Shown here: positions 46,150-55,553 of the stretch, in pieces
Position numbering within the stretch: position 1 is the first letter of the stretch
Layout of the letters: each line of letters opens with the position of its first letter
Assembly: GCF_013093415.1 (NCBI RefSeq)
Contig: NZ_JABFBC010000002.1
Coordinates: forward strand, 1-64,000
DNA from: Halovulum dunhuangense
GTDB taxonomy: Bacteria; Pseudomonadota; Alphaproteobacteria; Rhodobacterales; Rhodobacteraceae
Direction: 5' to 3'
DNA: 64,000 nucleotides
Translations under genes and position numbers: made by a program
Notes under the pieces: model-generated
The model's database searches: none
What the model was told of the DNA's origin: nothing
The model's input: only the letters and a program-made list of their open reading frames with translations

Positions 46150-47103
46150 ATGATTACCCGCAGGGATCTGCTTCTGACCGGCGCCGCCGGCGCCGCAACC
46201 GCCGCCGCGATGCCCGCCTTCGGCGCGGCCCCGATGATGGGCGCCACCCGCCCCGGCTTCCGCCGCATGACGCTGGGCAATTTCGAGGTGACCGTTCTGC
46301 TTGACGGCTTCAACCCGGTCGAGGGGCCGCAGGGCATCTTCGGGCAGGACCAGACGGTCGAGACGGTCGAGGCGCTGCTGACCGAGAACCTGCTGCCCAC
46401 GAACGCGATGGAATTCACCTTCCACCCGGTCCTCGTGAACACCGGCACCGAGCTGATCCTGTTCGACACCGGCAACGGCGAGGGCGCGCGCCCGGCCCGC
46501 GGCCACCTGCTGGAGCGCATGGCCGAGGCTGGCTACAGCCCCGACCAGGTGGACAAGGTGGTCATCACCCACTGGCATGGCGACCACATCAACGGCATGA
46601 CCGAGGGCGGCGCGCTGACCTTCGCCAATGCCGAATACGTCACCGGCGCGACCGAGTTCGACTTCTGGACCTCGGATGCGCGCATGGGCACCCCCGCCGA
46701 AGGCAACTCCAACACCGTCAAGGGCCTGGCCGACATGATCGGCGAGCGGATCACCCTGCTGGAGCCGGGCCAGACCGTCGCCTCGGGCATCGAGGCCGTT
46801 GGCGCCTTCGGCCACACCCCCGGCCACATGGTCTATCACCTGGAAAGCGAGGGCCGGCGCCTGATGCTGGCCGCCGACACCGCGAACCATTTCGTGCTGT
46901 CGCTTCAGCGTCCGGACTGGGAAGTGCGCTTCGACATGGACAAGGCCGCCGCCGCCGCCAGCCGCAAGGAAATCTTCGGCATGCTGGCCGCCGACCGCGT
47001 GCCCTTCGTGGGCTACCACATGCCCTTCCCCGGCGTGGGCTTCGTCGAGGCCCGGGGAGAGGGCTTCCGCTATGTGCCGGTCAGCTACCAGCTGAGCCTG
47101 TAA
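46150..47103 (+). CDS. Exported metallo-beta-lactamase-fold hydrolase
   Basis: This 317-residue protein has a twin-arginine signal (ITRRDLLLTGAAG) and MBL-fold metal motifs: ITHWHGDHINGM (the HxHxDH site), GHTPGHMVY, and AADTANHFV with the bridging aspartate. Relatives include periplasmic MBL hydrolases and quorum-quenching lactonases. The ATG at 46150 has GGAG upstream; another ATG at 46138 would add 4 residues. Hairpin repeats follow the stop. Confidence 0.85.
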   Translation: MITRRDLLLTGAAGAATAAAMPAFGAAPMMGATRPGFRRMTLGNFEVTVLLDGFNPVEGPQGIFGQDQTVETVEALLTENLLPTNAMEFTFHPVLVNTGTELILFDTGNGEGARPARGHLLERMAEAGYSPDQVDKVVITHWHGDHINGMTEGGALTFANAEYVTGATEFDFWTSDARMGTPAEGNSNTVKGLADMIGERITLLEPGQTVASGIEAVGAFGHTPGHMVYHLESEGRRLMLAADTANHFVLSLQRPDWEVRFDMDKAAAAASRKEIFGMLAADRVPFVGYHMPFPGVGFVEARGEGFRYVPVSYQLSL

Positions 47104-47106
47104 GGC

Positions 47107-47203
47107 ACCCCCGGCGGGCCGGCCCCCCGGCTTGCCCGCCGATCAGACCCCCGGCGGGCTTGCCCGCCGATCAGCCCCCCCGGCGGGCCTGCCCGCCGAT
47201 CAA
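47107..47203. repeat. Cluster of short palindromic repeats between convergent genes
   Basis: Two near-identical units of 28-29 nt (47147-47174 and 47175-47203) of the form CCCCCGGCGGGCTTGCCCGCC then GATCA, with a third interrupted copy at about 47107-47146. Each unit folds as GGCGGGC-TT/CT-GCCCGCC. The cluster fills the gap between the MBL gene and the convergent GntR gene and runs into the GntR stop. It may terminate both. Confidence 0.75.
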
Positions 47204-47835
47204 CCCCGCAGCGCGTTCTGCTTGAGCCGCGTCTCGTAGGCGGCAGAGATATGCGCCCTGACCGCGGCATCCGCCGCCTCGCCATTGCGCGCGGCGATCG
47301 CCTCGACGATGGACTGGTGCTCGTCCAGCCCCGCGGGCGAACGCCCCTCGGCCGAAAACGTGGTGAAGCTCATCAGCGCCATCGACCGGTGCACCAGTTC
47401 CAGCTGCTGGATCAGGTAGCGGTTGTGGCTGGCCAGGTGCAGCTGGCGGTGAAACCGCTTGTTCGCGCGGCTCAGCTTGTCGGGCTGGCCGATCAGCTTG
47501 CGGTCCTGCTCGACCATCTCGAACAGCACCTTGATCTCTTCCGGGGCGGCATGCTGGGCGGCCAGCCTTGCTGCCAGCGCCTCGAGCTCTGCCCGCAGGA
47601 CATACAGCTCCCCGATCTGGTCGTGATCCAGCGAGGCGACGATCAGCGACCGCCCGTCGCGCGCCAGGATGCCCTGCGTCTCGAGCTTCTGGAACGCCTC
47701 GCGGATGGGGGTGCGCGACACGCCGAAGCGTTCGGCCAGTTCCGCCTCCACCAGACGGTCGCCGGGCTTGTACTCGCCCTTGTCGATGGCATCGAGCACC
47801 ATCTCGTAGGCGTCCTTCAGGGTAAGGTTGTCCAT
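47200..47835 (-). CDS. GntR family (FCD) transcriptional regulator
   Basis: This 211-residue regulator has an N-terminal winged HTH (YKPGDRLVEAELAERFGVSRTPIREAFQKLETQGIL, about 22-57) and a C-terminal FCD domain with metal-site residues in NKRFHRQLHLASHN and LDEHQSIVEAI. It probably senses an organic acid. I chose the ATG at 47835; a TTG at 47850 would add five residues. No obvious target operon adjoins it on the same strand. It is divergent from the nucleotidase gene. Confidence 0.87.
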   Translation of the reverse strand: MDNLTLKDAYEMVLDAIDKGEYKPGDRLVEAELAERFGVSRTPIREAFQKLETQGILARDGRSLIVASLDHDQIGELYVLRAELEALAARLAAQHAAPEEIKVLFEMVEQDRKLIGQPDKLSRANKRFHRQLHLASHNRYLIQQLELVHRSMALMSFTTFSAEGRSPAGLDEHQSIVEAIAARNGEAADAAVRAHISAAYETRLKQNALRG

Positions 47836-47944
47836 GGGCAGGGGTCGCAATTCTTCGTGTTTTCCAATTGTGCTAGCGCCGGGCGGCCCGCGTGTCTAAC
47901 GATTTCGGTTGAGCGCGCCCCCGCCCGGCGCTAGCTGTTGCGTC

Positions 47945-48586
47945 ATGTATCAGCGCGACTTCTCTCATGTCCGGGCGTGGGTCTTCGATCTCGACAACAC
48001 GCTCTACCCGCCCGAGGCGCGGCTGTTCGACCAGATCGAGCGGCTGATGACCGACTACATCGTGACCCGCCTCGGCGTCACCGAGACAGAGGCGGGGCGG
48101 CTGCGCTCGGAATACTGGCGCAGCCACGGCACCACGCTGGCGGGGCTGATGGACCTGCACCGGGTGGACCCCGAGGATTTCCTCGACGCCGTTCACGCGA
48201 TCGACCTGACCAACCTGCCCCGCGACGAGGCGCTGCGCCTGGCCATCGCGGCCCTGCCGGGGCGCAAGATCGTCTATACCAACGGCTCGCGCGAACATGC
48301 CCGCAGGGTCACGCAGGCGCGGGGGCTGGATGGCCTTTTCGACGCGCTTTACGGGGTAGAGGATGCGGGCTACGCCCCCAAGCCCCGGCGCGACGCCTTC
48401 GAGCGGGTGTTCGGGCTGGCGAAGCTCGAGGCCGACCGCGGCGCCATGTTCGAGGATGACCCCCGCAACCTGGAAGTGCCCCACGCGCTGGGCATGCGCA
48501 CGGTGCTGGTGGGCCCCCACCACGAGGGCGACCACATCCACCACCGGACCGAGGATCTGACGCGCTTTCTGTCGCAAGTGATCTGA
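47945..48586 (+). CDS. Pyrimidine 5'-nucleotidase-like HAD hydrolase
   Basis: This 213-residue HAD-family phosphatase has motif I FDLDNTLYP (D-x-D), motif II YTNGS, motif III lysine in YAPKPRRDAF and motif IV FEDDPRNL. It resembles the SDT1/pyrimidine 5'-nucleotidase group of alphaproteobacteria, which removes phosphate from UMP, CMP or related nucleotides. It is followed by the UbiH-type gene after 42 nt. Confidence 0.9.
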   Translation: MYQRDFSHVRAWVFDLDNTLYPPEARLFDQIERLMTDYIVTRLGVTETEAGRLRSEYWRSHGTTLAGLMDLHRVDPEDFLDAVHAIDLTNLPRDEALRLAIAALPGRKIVYTNGSREHARRVTQARGLDGLFDALYGVEDAGYAPKPRRDAFERVFGLAKLEADRGAMFEDDPRNLEVPHALGMRTVLVGPHHEGDHIHHRTEDLTRFLSQVI

Positions 48587-48628
48587 GCGGGCTTCCCGCG
48601 CCCTGCGCCACGGCCTAGATTGCGGGCC

Positions 48629-49834
48629 ATGGACAGGACCCAGACAGACATCGTCATCGCCGGCGGCGGCATCGCGGGCTTGACCGCCACCGCCATCTTC
48701 GCCGCCGCGGGCTTTCGCACCATCTGCGTGGAACCCTCTGCCCCCGTCACCACGGCCGGGGCCGAAGGCGCGGACCTGCGTTCCACCGCCTTCCTGGAAC
48801 CGGCCATCGCGCTGTTCGACGAGGCGGGGCTCTGGGACCGCTTCGCCCCCCATGCGACCGATCTGCGCGTGATGCGGCTCGCCGATGCGGGCGGCGCGGA
48901 ACCCGGCATCCGCGAGGTGGCGGATTTCGACGCGGCCGAGATCGGGCAGGCGCGGTTCGGCGTGAACCTGCCCAACTGGCTGATCCGGCGCGAGATCCTC
49001 GCCCATCTTGAGGCGCAGCCGCTGGCGACGCTGCTGACCGGCGCAAAGGTCGCGCGCTACACCCCCCGCACCCGCGAGGCGATCGTGACGCTGTCCGACG
49101 GCCGGCAGATCCGCGCAGCACTCGCGCTGGCCGCCGACGGGCGCGACAGCTTCCTGCGGCAGGCTGTGGGGATCGAGGCGCGGCGCTGGGATTACGGCCA
49201 GCGGGCGATGGTCTTTGCCGTCAGCCACCCGCTGCCGCACCAGAACGTCTCGACCGAGATCCACCGCACGGGCGGCCCCTTCACGCTGGTGCCGTTGCCC
49301 GACCAGGACGGCGTGCCCCATTCGGCGGTGGTCTGGATGGAGACGGGGCCCGAGGCGGCGCGGCTTGCGGCGCTTGACGATGCCGGATTCGAGGCGGCGC
49401 TGAACGAACGCTCCTGCGGCGTGCTGGGGCCGCTCGCGCTGGCAAGCCGCCGCGTGTCCTGGCCGATCATCAGCCAGATCGCGGCAAGGCTCGACGGCCC
49501 GCGGCTGGCGCTGGTGGCCGAGGCCGCCCATGTGATCCCGCCCATCGGCGCGCAGGGGCTGAACATGAGCCTTGCCGACATCCGCGCGCTGCGCGACCTG
49601 TGCGTGGCGGCCCGCGACCGGGGCGCGGATATCGGCGCGCCGGATCTGCTTGCGCGGTACAACCGGGCGCGGCACGCGGATATCGCCGCGCGCGTCACCG
49701 GCGTCGATGTGCTGAACCGCGCCGCCATGGCCGAGGCGCAGGGCCTGCGCGACCTGCGGCGCGCGGGGCTCAGGGCGCTTTACGGCGCGGTGCCGGTGCG
49801 GCGCGTCGCGATGCGCGCGGGGCTGGGGGCCTGA
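48629..49834 (+). CDS. UbiH/UbiF/COQ6 family FAD hydroxylase
   Basis: This 401-residue flavoprotein monooxygenase has the FAD dinucleotide motif IVIAGGGIAGLTATAIF, an ALAADGRDS middle motif, and the second FAD motif RLALVAEAAHVIPPIGAQGLNMSLADIRAL (usually GDAAH, here EAAH). It hydroxylates the ubiquinone ring precursor. The ATG at 48629 is preferred over a TTG at 48620. Which ring position it modifies cannot be decided from sequence. Probably co-transcribed with the nucleotidase. Confidence 0.9.
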   Translation: MDRTQTDIVIAGGGIAGLTATAIFAAAGFRTICVEPSAPVTTAGAEGADLRSTAFLEPAIALFDEAGLWDRFAPHATDLRVMRLADAGGAEPGIREVADFDAAEIGQARFGVNLPNWLIRREILAHLEAQPLATLLTGAKVARYTPRTREAIVTLSDGRQIRAALALAADGRDSFLRQAVGIEARRWDYGQRAMVFAVSHPLPHQNVSTEIHRTGGPFTLVPLPDQDGVPHSAVVWMETGPEAARLAALDDAGFEAALNERSCGVLGPLALASRRVSWPIISQIAARLDGPRLALVAEAAHVIPPIGAQGLNMSLADIRALRDLCVAARDRGADIGAPDLLARYNRARHADIAARVTGVDVLNRAAMAEAQGLRDLRRAGLRALYGAVPVRRVAMRAGLGA

Positions 49835-49837
49835 AAC

Positions 49838-50317
49838 CTACCCCTCGGCCAGCCCGAGAAAGCGGCCGGGGGGCAGCTTTTCCTCGCTCAGAAGCACGTT
49901 GCTCTCCACCTCGCCCACGCCGGGCAGGGTCATGATCCGGCGGCGCAGGATCCGCTCGAAATCGGCCAGGTCGCGCGCCACCACCTTCAGCCGGAAGTCA
50001 TAGACGCCAAGGACGTGCTGCACGACCTGCACTTCCGGGATCGCGGTCACCGCCCGCTCGAAATCGGCAAGGCTCACGCGGCCCTTGCCGGCCAGCTTCA
50101 CGCCCAGGAACACCACCACCCCGAAGCCCAGCTTCTCGCGGTCTAGGACCGCGTGCCGCCCGGTGATGACGCCCGCCTCCTCAAGCCGGCGCAACCGTCG
50201 CCAGGCGGCGGGCTGGGACAGGCCCACCCGGTCGCCCAGCGCCTTGGCCCCCAGGCTGCCATCGGCCAGAAGCGCGCGCAGCATGGCGCGGTCGGTATCG
50301 TCCAGATCCAGCGCCAT
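49838..50317 (-). CDS. Lrp/AsnC family regulator, second of a pair
   Basis: This 159-residue protein has an N-terminal HTH (LGAKALGDRVGLSQPAAWRRLRRLEEAGVI) and a C-terminal RAM ligand domain (VSLADFERAVTAIPEVQVVQHVLGVYDFRLKV). Its ATG overlaps the stop of the upstream Lrp-type gene as ATGA, so the two are coupled and may form mixed oligomers. The pair faces ilvC across a short divergent gap, suggesting control by branched-chain amino acids. Confidence 0.9.
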   Translation of the reverse strand: MALDLDDTDRAMLRALLADGSLGAKALGDRVGLSQPAAWRRLRRLEEAGVITGRHAVLDREKLGFGVVVFLGVKLAGKGRVSLADFERAVTAIPEVQVVQHVLGVYDFRLKVVARDLADFERILRRRIMTLPGVGEVESNVLLSEEKLPPGRFLGLAEG

Positions 50318-50775
50318 CAGATCGCCAGCGCCCCCGTGTTCTTGAGTTCCGAGACCAGCATCAGCGCCTCGATGTCGGCGATATGCGGCAGGGCCAGGAT
50401 ACGCTCCTGGTAGATCTGCTGGTAATGGGTCAGGTCGCGCGCGATCACGTCCATGCGGATATCGACCCGGCCCAGCAGCGTCTCGATGCTCTGGACATAC
50501 GGGATCCGCCGGGCTTCCGCGATGAAGGCGTCGAATGCGTTCGGCGCGGTCTTGTCCAGCGTCACCCGCAGGAAGACCTGCACCTCGAAGCCCAGCGCGC
50601 GGGGATCGATCCGCACCTCGCGCCCCTTGATGACGCCCGCGCCCTCAAGCCGTTCGATCCGGCGCCAGCAGGCCCCCGGAGAGACGCCCACCGCATCTGC
50701 AAGTGCGGCGTTGGGGCGGCTGGCGTCTTCCTGCAACAGGCGCAGGATATGGCGGTCGGTGGCGTCAAGCTGCAT
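50317..50775 (-). CDS. Lrp/AsnC family regulator, first of a pair
   Basis: This 152-residue protein has an N-terminal HTH (PNAALADAVGVSPGACWRRIERLEGAGVI) and a C-terminal RAM domain (FDAFIAEARRIPYVQSIETLLGRVDIRMDV). It is divergent from ilvC with a 130-nt gap, a natural site for binding. It differs clearly from its downstream partner, so the pair is an old duplication. Confidence 0.9.
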   Translation of the reverse strand: MQLDATDRHILRLLQEDASRPNAALADAVGVSPGACWRRIERLEGAGVIKGREVRIDPRALGFEVQVFLRVTLDKTAPNAFDAFIAEARRIPYVQSIETLLGRVDIRMDVIARDLTHYQQIYQERILALPHIADIEALMLVSELKNTGALAI

Positions 50776-50824
50776 TGGACAGGCGCTTTCCGGCGGTTCT
50801 GCGAATGAATTTTCGCCGCTTTAG

Positions 50825-51928
<1,104 letters not shown>

Positions 51929-51936
51929 CGCCCTGC

Positions 51937-51970
51937 GCGGCGGCCCCGGCAATCCGCCCGGGGCCGCCGC
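51937..51970 (+). terminator. ilvC terminator hairpin
   Basis: GCGGCGGCCCCGG at 51937-51949 pairs perfectly (13 bp) with CCGGGGCCGCCGC at 51958-51970, loop 8 nt, followed by CTTTCCCC. It starts 8 nt after the ilvC stop. Confidence 0.75.
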
Positions 51971-52034
51971 CTTTCCCCTATCCAGCGCGGGATCGGCGCG
52001 CTAGGCTTCCCGCGACGCAAGACCGGAGCGCCGC

Positions 52035-52445
52035 ATGGGACGATCCTTCCTGATCCGCTGGGCCGCCGCCATCCTGCTGGTGATGGCCACCTTCAACCCC
52101 ACATCGCTGAACTACTTCCGCTGGGCACAGGCCAATACCGGCGAACAGCTGTCGCTGGTGGTGCTGTTCGGGCTGGTCCTGTTCGTGGGCTATGTCATCT
52201 ACCTGCGCGCGACCTTCCGCTCGATCGGGGTGGTGGGCATCGGCCTGGTCGCGGCGCTGGTGGGCGCGCTTCTGTGGGTGCTGCGCGACATCGGCTGGAT
52301 CTCGTTCCGGGATCCCGACTTCACCACCTGGATCGGGCTTCTGGCGCTGTCCTTCGTGATGGCGGTGGGACTGAGCTGGTCGATCATCCGCCGCCGCCTG
52401 TCCGGGCAGACCGATGTGGACGACATCGACGACGCCGAGGCCTGA
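52035..52445 (+). CDS. Small membrane protein, DUF6524-like
   Basis: This 136-residue protein has four hydrophobic helices (about 5-20, 37-57, 63-85 and 98-118) and an acidic C-terminal tail. It has a conserved N-terminal FNPTSLNYFRW motif, as in the DUF6524 family of alphaproteobacterial membrane proteins. The function is unknown. GGAG precedes the ATG. It stands between ilvC and secG. Confidence 0.75.
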   Translation: MGRSFLIRWAAAILLVMATFNPTSLNYFRWAQANTGEQLSLVVLFGLVLFVGYVIYLRATFRSIGVVGIGLVAALVGALLWVLRDIGWISFRDPDFTTWIGLLALSFVMAVGLSWSIIRRRLSGQTDVDDIDDAEA

Positions 52446-52543
52446 GCCCCGCGCGGGGACTTGATTTGACCCTCGACACCCCACAGTTGATGGTCTAGAC
52501 CGCGCCTGACCGTGACACGAGCCGGAAAGAGACGTCCTCCGAC

Positions 52544-52903
52544 ATGGAAAACATCGTTCTGACCATCCACCTCATTCTTGCGCTGGCACTGATCCTGTCG
52601 GTGCTGCTGCAACGCTCCGAAGGGGGCGGGCTGGGGATCGGCGGCGGTGGCGGCGGCGTCATGTCGGGGCGCCCGCCCTCGACGCCGATGGCCAAGGTGA
52701 CCTGGGCGCTGGCGATCGGCTTCATCATCACCAGCCTGGCGCTGACATGGTTCGCGACGCAGGACAGCGTCGGATCCAGCGTGATCGACGGCGTGATCGA
52801 ACAGCCCGCGGGCGGCGACAGCCCGCTTCTGCCGCCCACGCTGGGCGGCGACCTGACACCGCCCGCCCCCGGCGGGCCGGCGGTCCCGCCCCCGGCGGAA
52901 TAA
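52544..52903 (+). CDS. secG: Preprotein translocase subunit SecG
   Basis: This 119-residue protein has two membrane helices joined by the glycine-rich loop SEGGGLGIGGGGGG, the SecG signature. The proline-rich C-terminal tail is longer than in E. coli, as is usual in alphaproteobacteria. It associates with SecYE to assist protein export. A strong terminator follows, so it is separated from pyrG, although secG-pyrG adjacency is typical. Confidence 0.95.
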   Translation: MENIVLTIHLILALALILSVLLQRSEGGGLGIGGGGGGVMSGRPPSTPMAKVTWALAIGFIITSLALTWFATQDSVGSSVIDGVIEQPAGGDSPLLPPTLGGDLTPPAPGGPAVPPPAE

Positions 52904-52919
52904 CCGGGCCGAAGTTGCA

Positions 52920-52944
52920 GGGGCAACCGCTGGTTGCCCCTTTT
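52920..52944 (+). terminator. secG terminator
   Basis: GGGGCAACC (52920-52928), loop GCT, GGTTGCCCC (52932-52940) and TTTT. A perfect 9-bp stem with a T tail, 17 nt after the secG stop. Confidence 0.9.
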
Positions 52945-53072
52945 CCTTTCAACACAGCATCTAGTGACCCTATCCTTGTGCCGGATTTCCGAATCCGGTA
53001 GATATGGACTCCCGTGAGCATAGCGGCACGGCCCAGTTCCAGGATCGGGCGACAATCACGGGAGGCGCATGC

Positions 53073-54719
53073 ATGGCGCGGTTCATCTTCATCACCGGCG
53101 GTGTCGTATCCAGCCTGGGCAAGGGCCTTGCTTCGGCCGCGCTGGGCGCGCTTCTTCAGGCGCGCGGCTACTCGGTGCGGCTGCGAAAGCTCGACCCCTA
53201 CCTGAACGTGGATCCGGGCACGATGAGCCCCTTCGAGCATGGCGAGGTCTTCGTCACCGATGACGGGGCGGAGACCGATCTCGATCTTGGACATTACGAA
53301 CGCTTCACCGGGGTCGCCGCGCGGCGCACCGACTCGATCAGCGCCGGGCGCATCTATTCCAACGTGCTGGAAAAGGAGCGTCGCGGAGACTACCTGGGCA
53401 AGACGATCCAGGTCATTCCCCACGTCACCAACGAGATCAAGGACTTCATCCGCATCGGCGAGGACGAGGTCGATTTCATGCTCTGCGAGATCGGCGGCAC
53501 GGTAGGCGACATCGAGGGCCTGCCCTTCTTCGAGGCGATCCGCCAGTTCGCGCAGGAAAAGCCGCGCGGGCAATGCGTGTTCATGCACCTGACGCTCTTG
53601 CCCTACATCGCCGCCTCCGGCGAGCTCAAGACCAAGCCGACCCAGCATTCGGTCAAGGAACTCCGCTCGATCGGGCTCGCGCCCGACGTGCTGGTCTGCC
53701 GGTCCGAAGGCCCGATCCCCGAGAAGGAGCGCGAGAAGCTGGCGCTGTTCTGCAACGTGCGCCCCGACAGCGTGATCGCGGCGCAGGATCTGAAGTCGAT
53801 CTACGAGGCCCCGCTCGCCTATCACCGCGAGGGGCTGGACCAGGCGGTGCTGGATGCCTTCGGCATCTCGCCCGCGCCCAAGCCCGTGCTCGACAAGTGG
53901 GAAGACGTGGTCGACCGCGTCCACAACCCCGAGGGCGAGGTGCGCGTGGCCATCGTCGGCAAGTACACCCAGCTGGAAGATGCCTACAAGTCCATCGCCG
54001 AGGCGCTGACCCATGGCGGCATGGCGAACCGCGCCAAGGTGCGCGCCGAATGGATCGACGCCGAGATCTTCGAGCGCGAGGAGGACGTGGCCCCCCTGCT
54101 CGAGGGCTACAACGCCATCCTCGTGCCGGGCGGCTTCGGAGAGCGCGGGACCGAAGGCAAGATCCGCGCCGCCAAGTTCGCCCGCGAACGCCAGATCCCC
54201 TACCTCGGCATCTGCCTCGGCATGCAGATGGCGGTGATCGAGGCGGCGCGCGACCTGCTGGGCCTGTCGAACGCCGGCTCCGAGGAATTCGACCACGAGG
54301 CGGGCGTGCGCCGCTTCGAGCCGGTGGTCTATCACCTGAAGGAATGGGTAGAGGGCAACCGCACCATCCAGCGCACCACCCAGGACGACAAGGGCGGCAC
54401 CATGCGCCTTGGCGCCTATGACGCGGTGCTGAAAGAGGGCAGCAAGGTCGCCCATATCTACGGCACCACCGCGATTTCGGAACGCCACCGCCACCGCTAC
54501 GAGGTGGACATCAAGTACCGCGAGAAACTGGAGGCGGAGGGCCTGACCTTTTCGGGCATGTCGCCCGACGGCCGCCTGCCCGAAATCGTCGAGCTGCGCG
54601 AGCATCCCTGGTATATCGGCGTGCAGTTCCACCCCGAGCTGAAATCAAAGCCCTTCGCACCGCACCCGCTGTTCCGCGACTTCGTGCGCGCGGCCCTCGA
54701 ACAGTCGCGGCTTGTGTAG
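53073..54719 (+). CDS. pyrG: CTP synthase
   Basis: This 548-residue enzyme makes CTP from UTP, ATP and glutamine. The synthase domain begins [18 protein letters not shown] and contains [13 protein letters not shown]. The C-terminal glutamine amidotransferase domain has [10 protein letters not shown], the nucleophile in GICLGMQ and the triad in [18 protein letters not shown] precedes the ATG at 53073; an out-of-frame ATG lies 4 nt before it. The 5' extension of the frame to 53004 is not conserved. Confidence 0.97.
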   Translation: MARFIFITGGVVSSLGKGLASAALGALLQARGYSVRLRKLDPYLNVDPGTMSPFEHGEVFVTDDGAETDLDLGHYERFTGVAARRTDSISAGRIYSNVLEKERRGDYLGKTIQVIPHVTNEIKDFIRIGEDEVDFMLCEIGGTVGDIEGLPFFEAIRQFAQEKPRGQCVFMHLTLLPYIAASGELKTKPTQHSVKELRSIGLAPDVLVCRSEGPIPEKEREKLALFCNVRPDSVIAAQDLKSIYEAPLAYHREGLDQAVLDAFGISPAPKPVLDKWEDVVDRVHNPEGEVRVAIVGKYTQLEDAYKSIAEALTHGGMANRAKVRAEWIDAEIFEREEDVAPLLEGYNAILVPGGFGERGTEGKIRAAKFARERQIPYLGICLGMQMAVIEAARDLLGLSNAGSEEFDHEAGVRRFEPVVYHLKEWVEGNRTIQRTTQDDKGGTMRLGAYDAVLKEGSKVAHIYGTTAISERHRHRYEVDIKYREKLEAEGLTFSGMSPDGRLPEIVELREHPWYIGVQFHPELKSKPFAPHPLFRDFVRAALEQSRLV

Positions 54720-54746
54720 GCGGCAGGACGGACTAGGTATCCCCGC

Positions 54747-55193
54747 ATGATCGCAGACCTGTTCAAACGCCTGATGGGCGAGGCGCCGCAGGCCGACCCC
54801 GAAGGGGATTACCGCCTGTCGCTGGCGGCGCTGCTGGTGCGCTGCGCCAGGGCCGACGAGGATTACGCCGCGCACGAGCAGGCGGTGATCGACGCCATCC
54901 TGATGCGCCGCTACGGGCTGGACGGAACCGCCGCCGCCGCCCTGCGCGCCCGAGGCGAGGCGCTGGAGGCAGAGGCCGGCGACACCGTGCACCTGACCAA
55001 GGCGATCAAGACCGGCGTTCCCTACGAGGAACGCGGCGCCATCGTCGAGTCGCTCTGGTCCGTGGCACTGGCCGATGACGACCGCGACCACATGGAAAAC
55101 GCCTTCCTGCGGCTGGTGGTGAAGCTGCTGGGCGTGAACGACGTGGACAGCGGCCTCGCCCGCCAGCGCGCCGAGGCGGCCCGCCAGGGCTGA
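54747..55193 (+). CDS. TerB-like protein
   Basis: This 148-residue, all-helical TerB-superfamily protein begins MIADLFKRLMGE and has paired acidic sites (RCARADEDYAAHEQAVIDAIL and WSVALADDDRDHMENAFLRLV). The function is unknown. It follows pyrG by 27 nt and may be co-transcribed. The long repeat array starts just after it. Confidence 0.85.
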   Translation: MIADLFKRLMGEAPQADPEGDYRLSLAALLVRCARADEDYAAHEQAVIDAILMRRYGLDGTAAAALRARGEALEAEAGDTVHLTKAIKTGVPYEERGAIVESLWSVALADDDRDHMENAFLRLVVKLLGVNDVDSGLARQRAEAARQG

Positions 55194-55225
55194 GGCGCAT
55201 CCCGGACACGGCGACCACCAGACGC

Positions 55226-55530
55226 ACCCCACAATACGCGCCCCGGGCTTGACCCGGGGCCTCGCTACCCCGCACCCCACGATACGCGCCCCGGGCCTGA
55301 CCCGGGGCCTCGCTCCCCCGCACCCCACGATACGCGCCCCGGGCCTGACCCGGGGCCTCGCTCCCCCGCACCCCACTATACGCGCCCCGGGCTTGACCCG
55401 GGGCCTCCCTCCGCGCCCCCCACGATACGCGCCCCCCACGATACGCGCCCCGGGCCTGACCCGGGGCCTCGCCTCGCGGCGCGGGGTCCCGGGTCAAGCC
55501 CGGGACGGGTCAAGCCCGGGACGGGCCAGT
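55226..55530. repeat. Tandem palindromic repeat array, 48-bp period
   Basis: The 360-nt gap 55194-55553 holds no gene. Units begin CAC(A/G/T)ATACGCG at 55230, 55278, 55326 and 55374, exactly 48 nt apart, with a broken copy at 55421 and another at 55437. Each full unit contains a 19-nt hairpin, CCCCGGG-(C/T)TGA-type loop-CCCGGGG (for example 55241-55259 and 55289-55307). After 55488 the same core appears in the opposite orientation (CCCGGGTCAAGCCCGGG), twice. There are no variable spacers, so it is not CRISPR. It lies between convergent genes. Confidence 0.92.
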
Positions 55531-55553
55531 CCCTCGACAGGGGGCGTCCATCC

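Noticed and set aside
55226-55530. Possible CRISPR array
   Set aside because: The whole 48-nt unit is repeated, with no variable spacers, and there are no cas genes.
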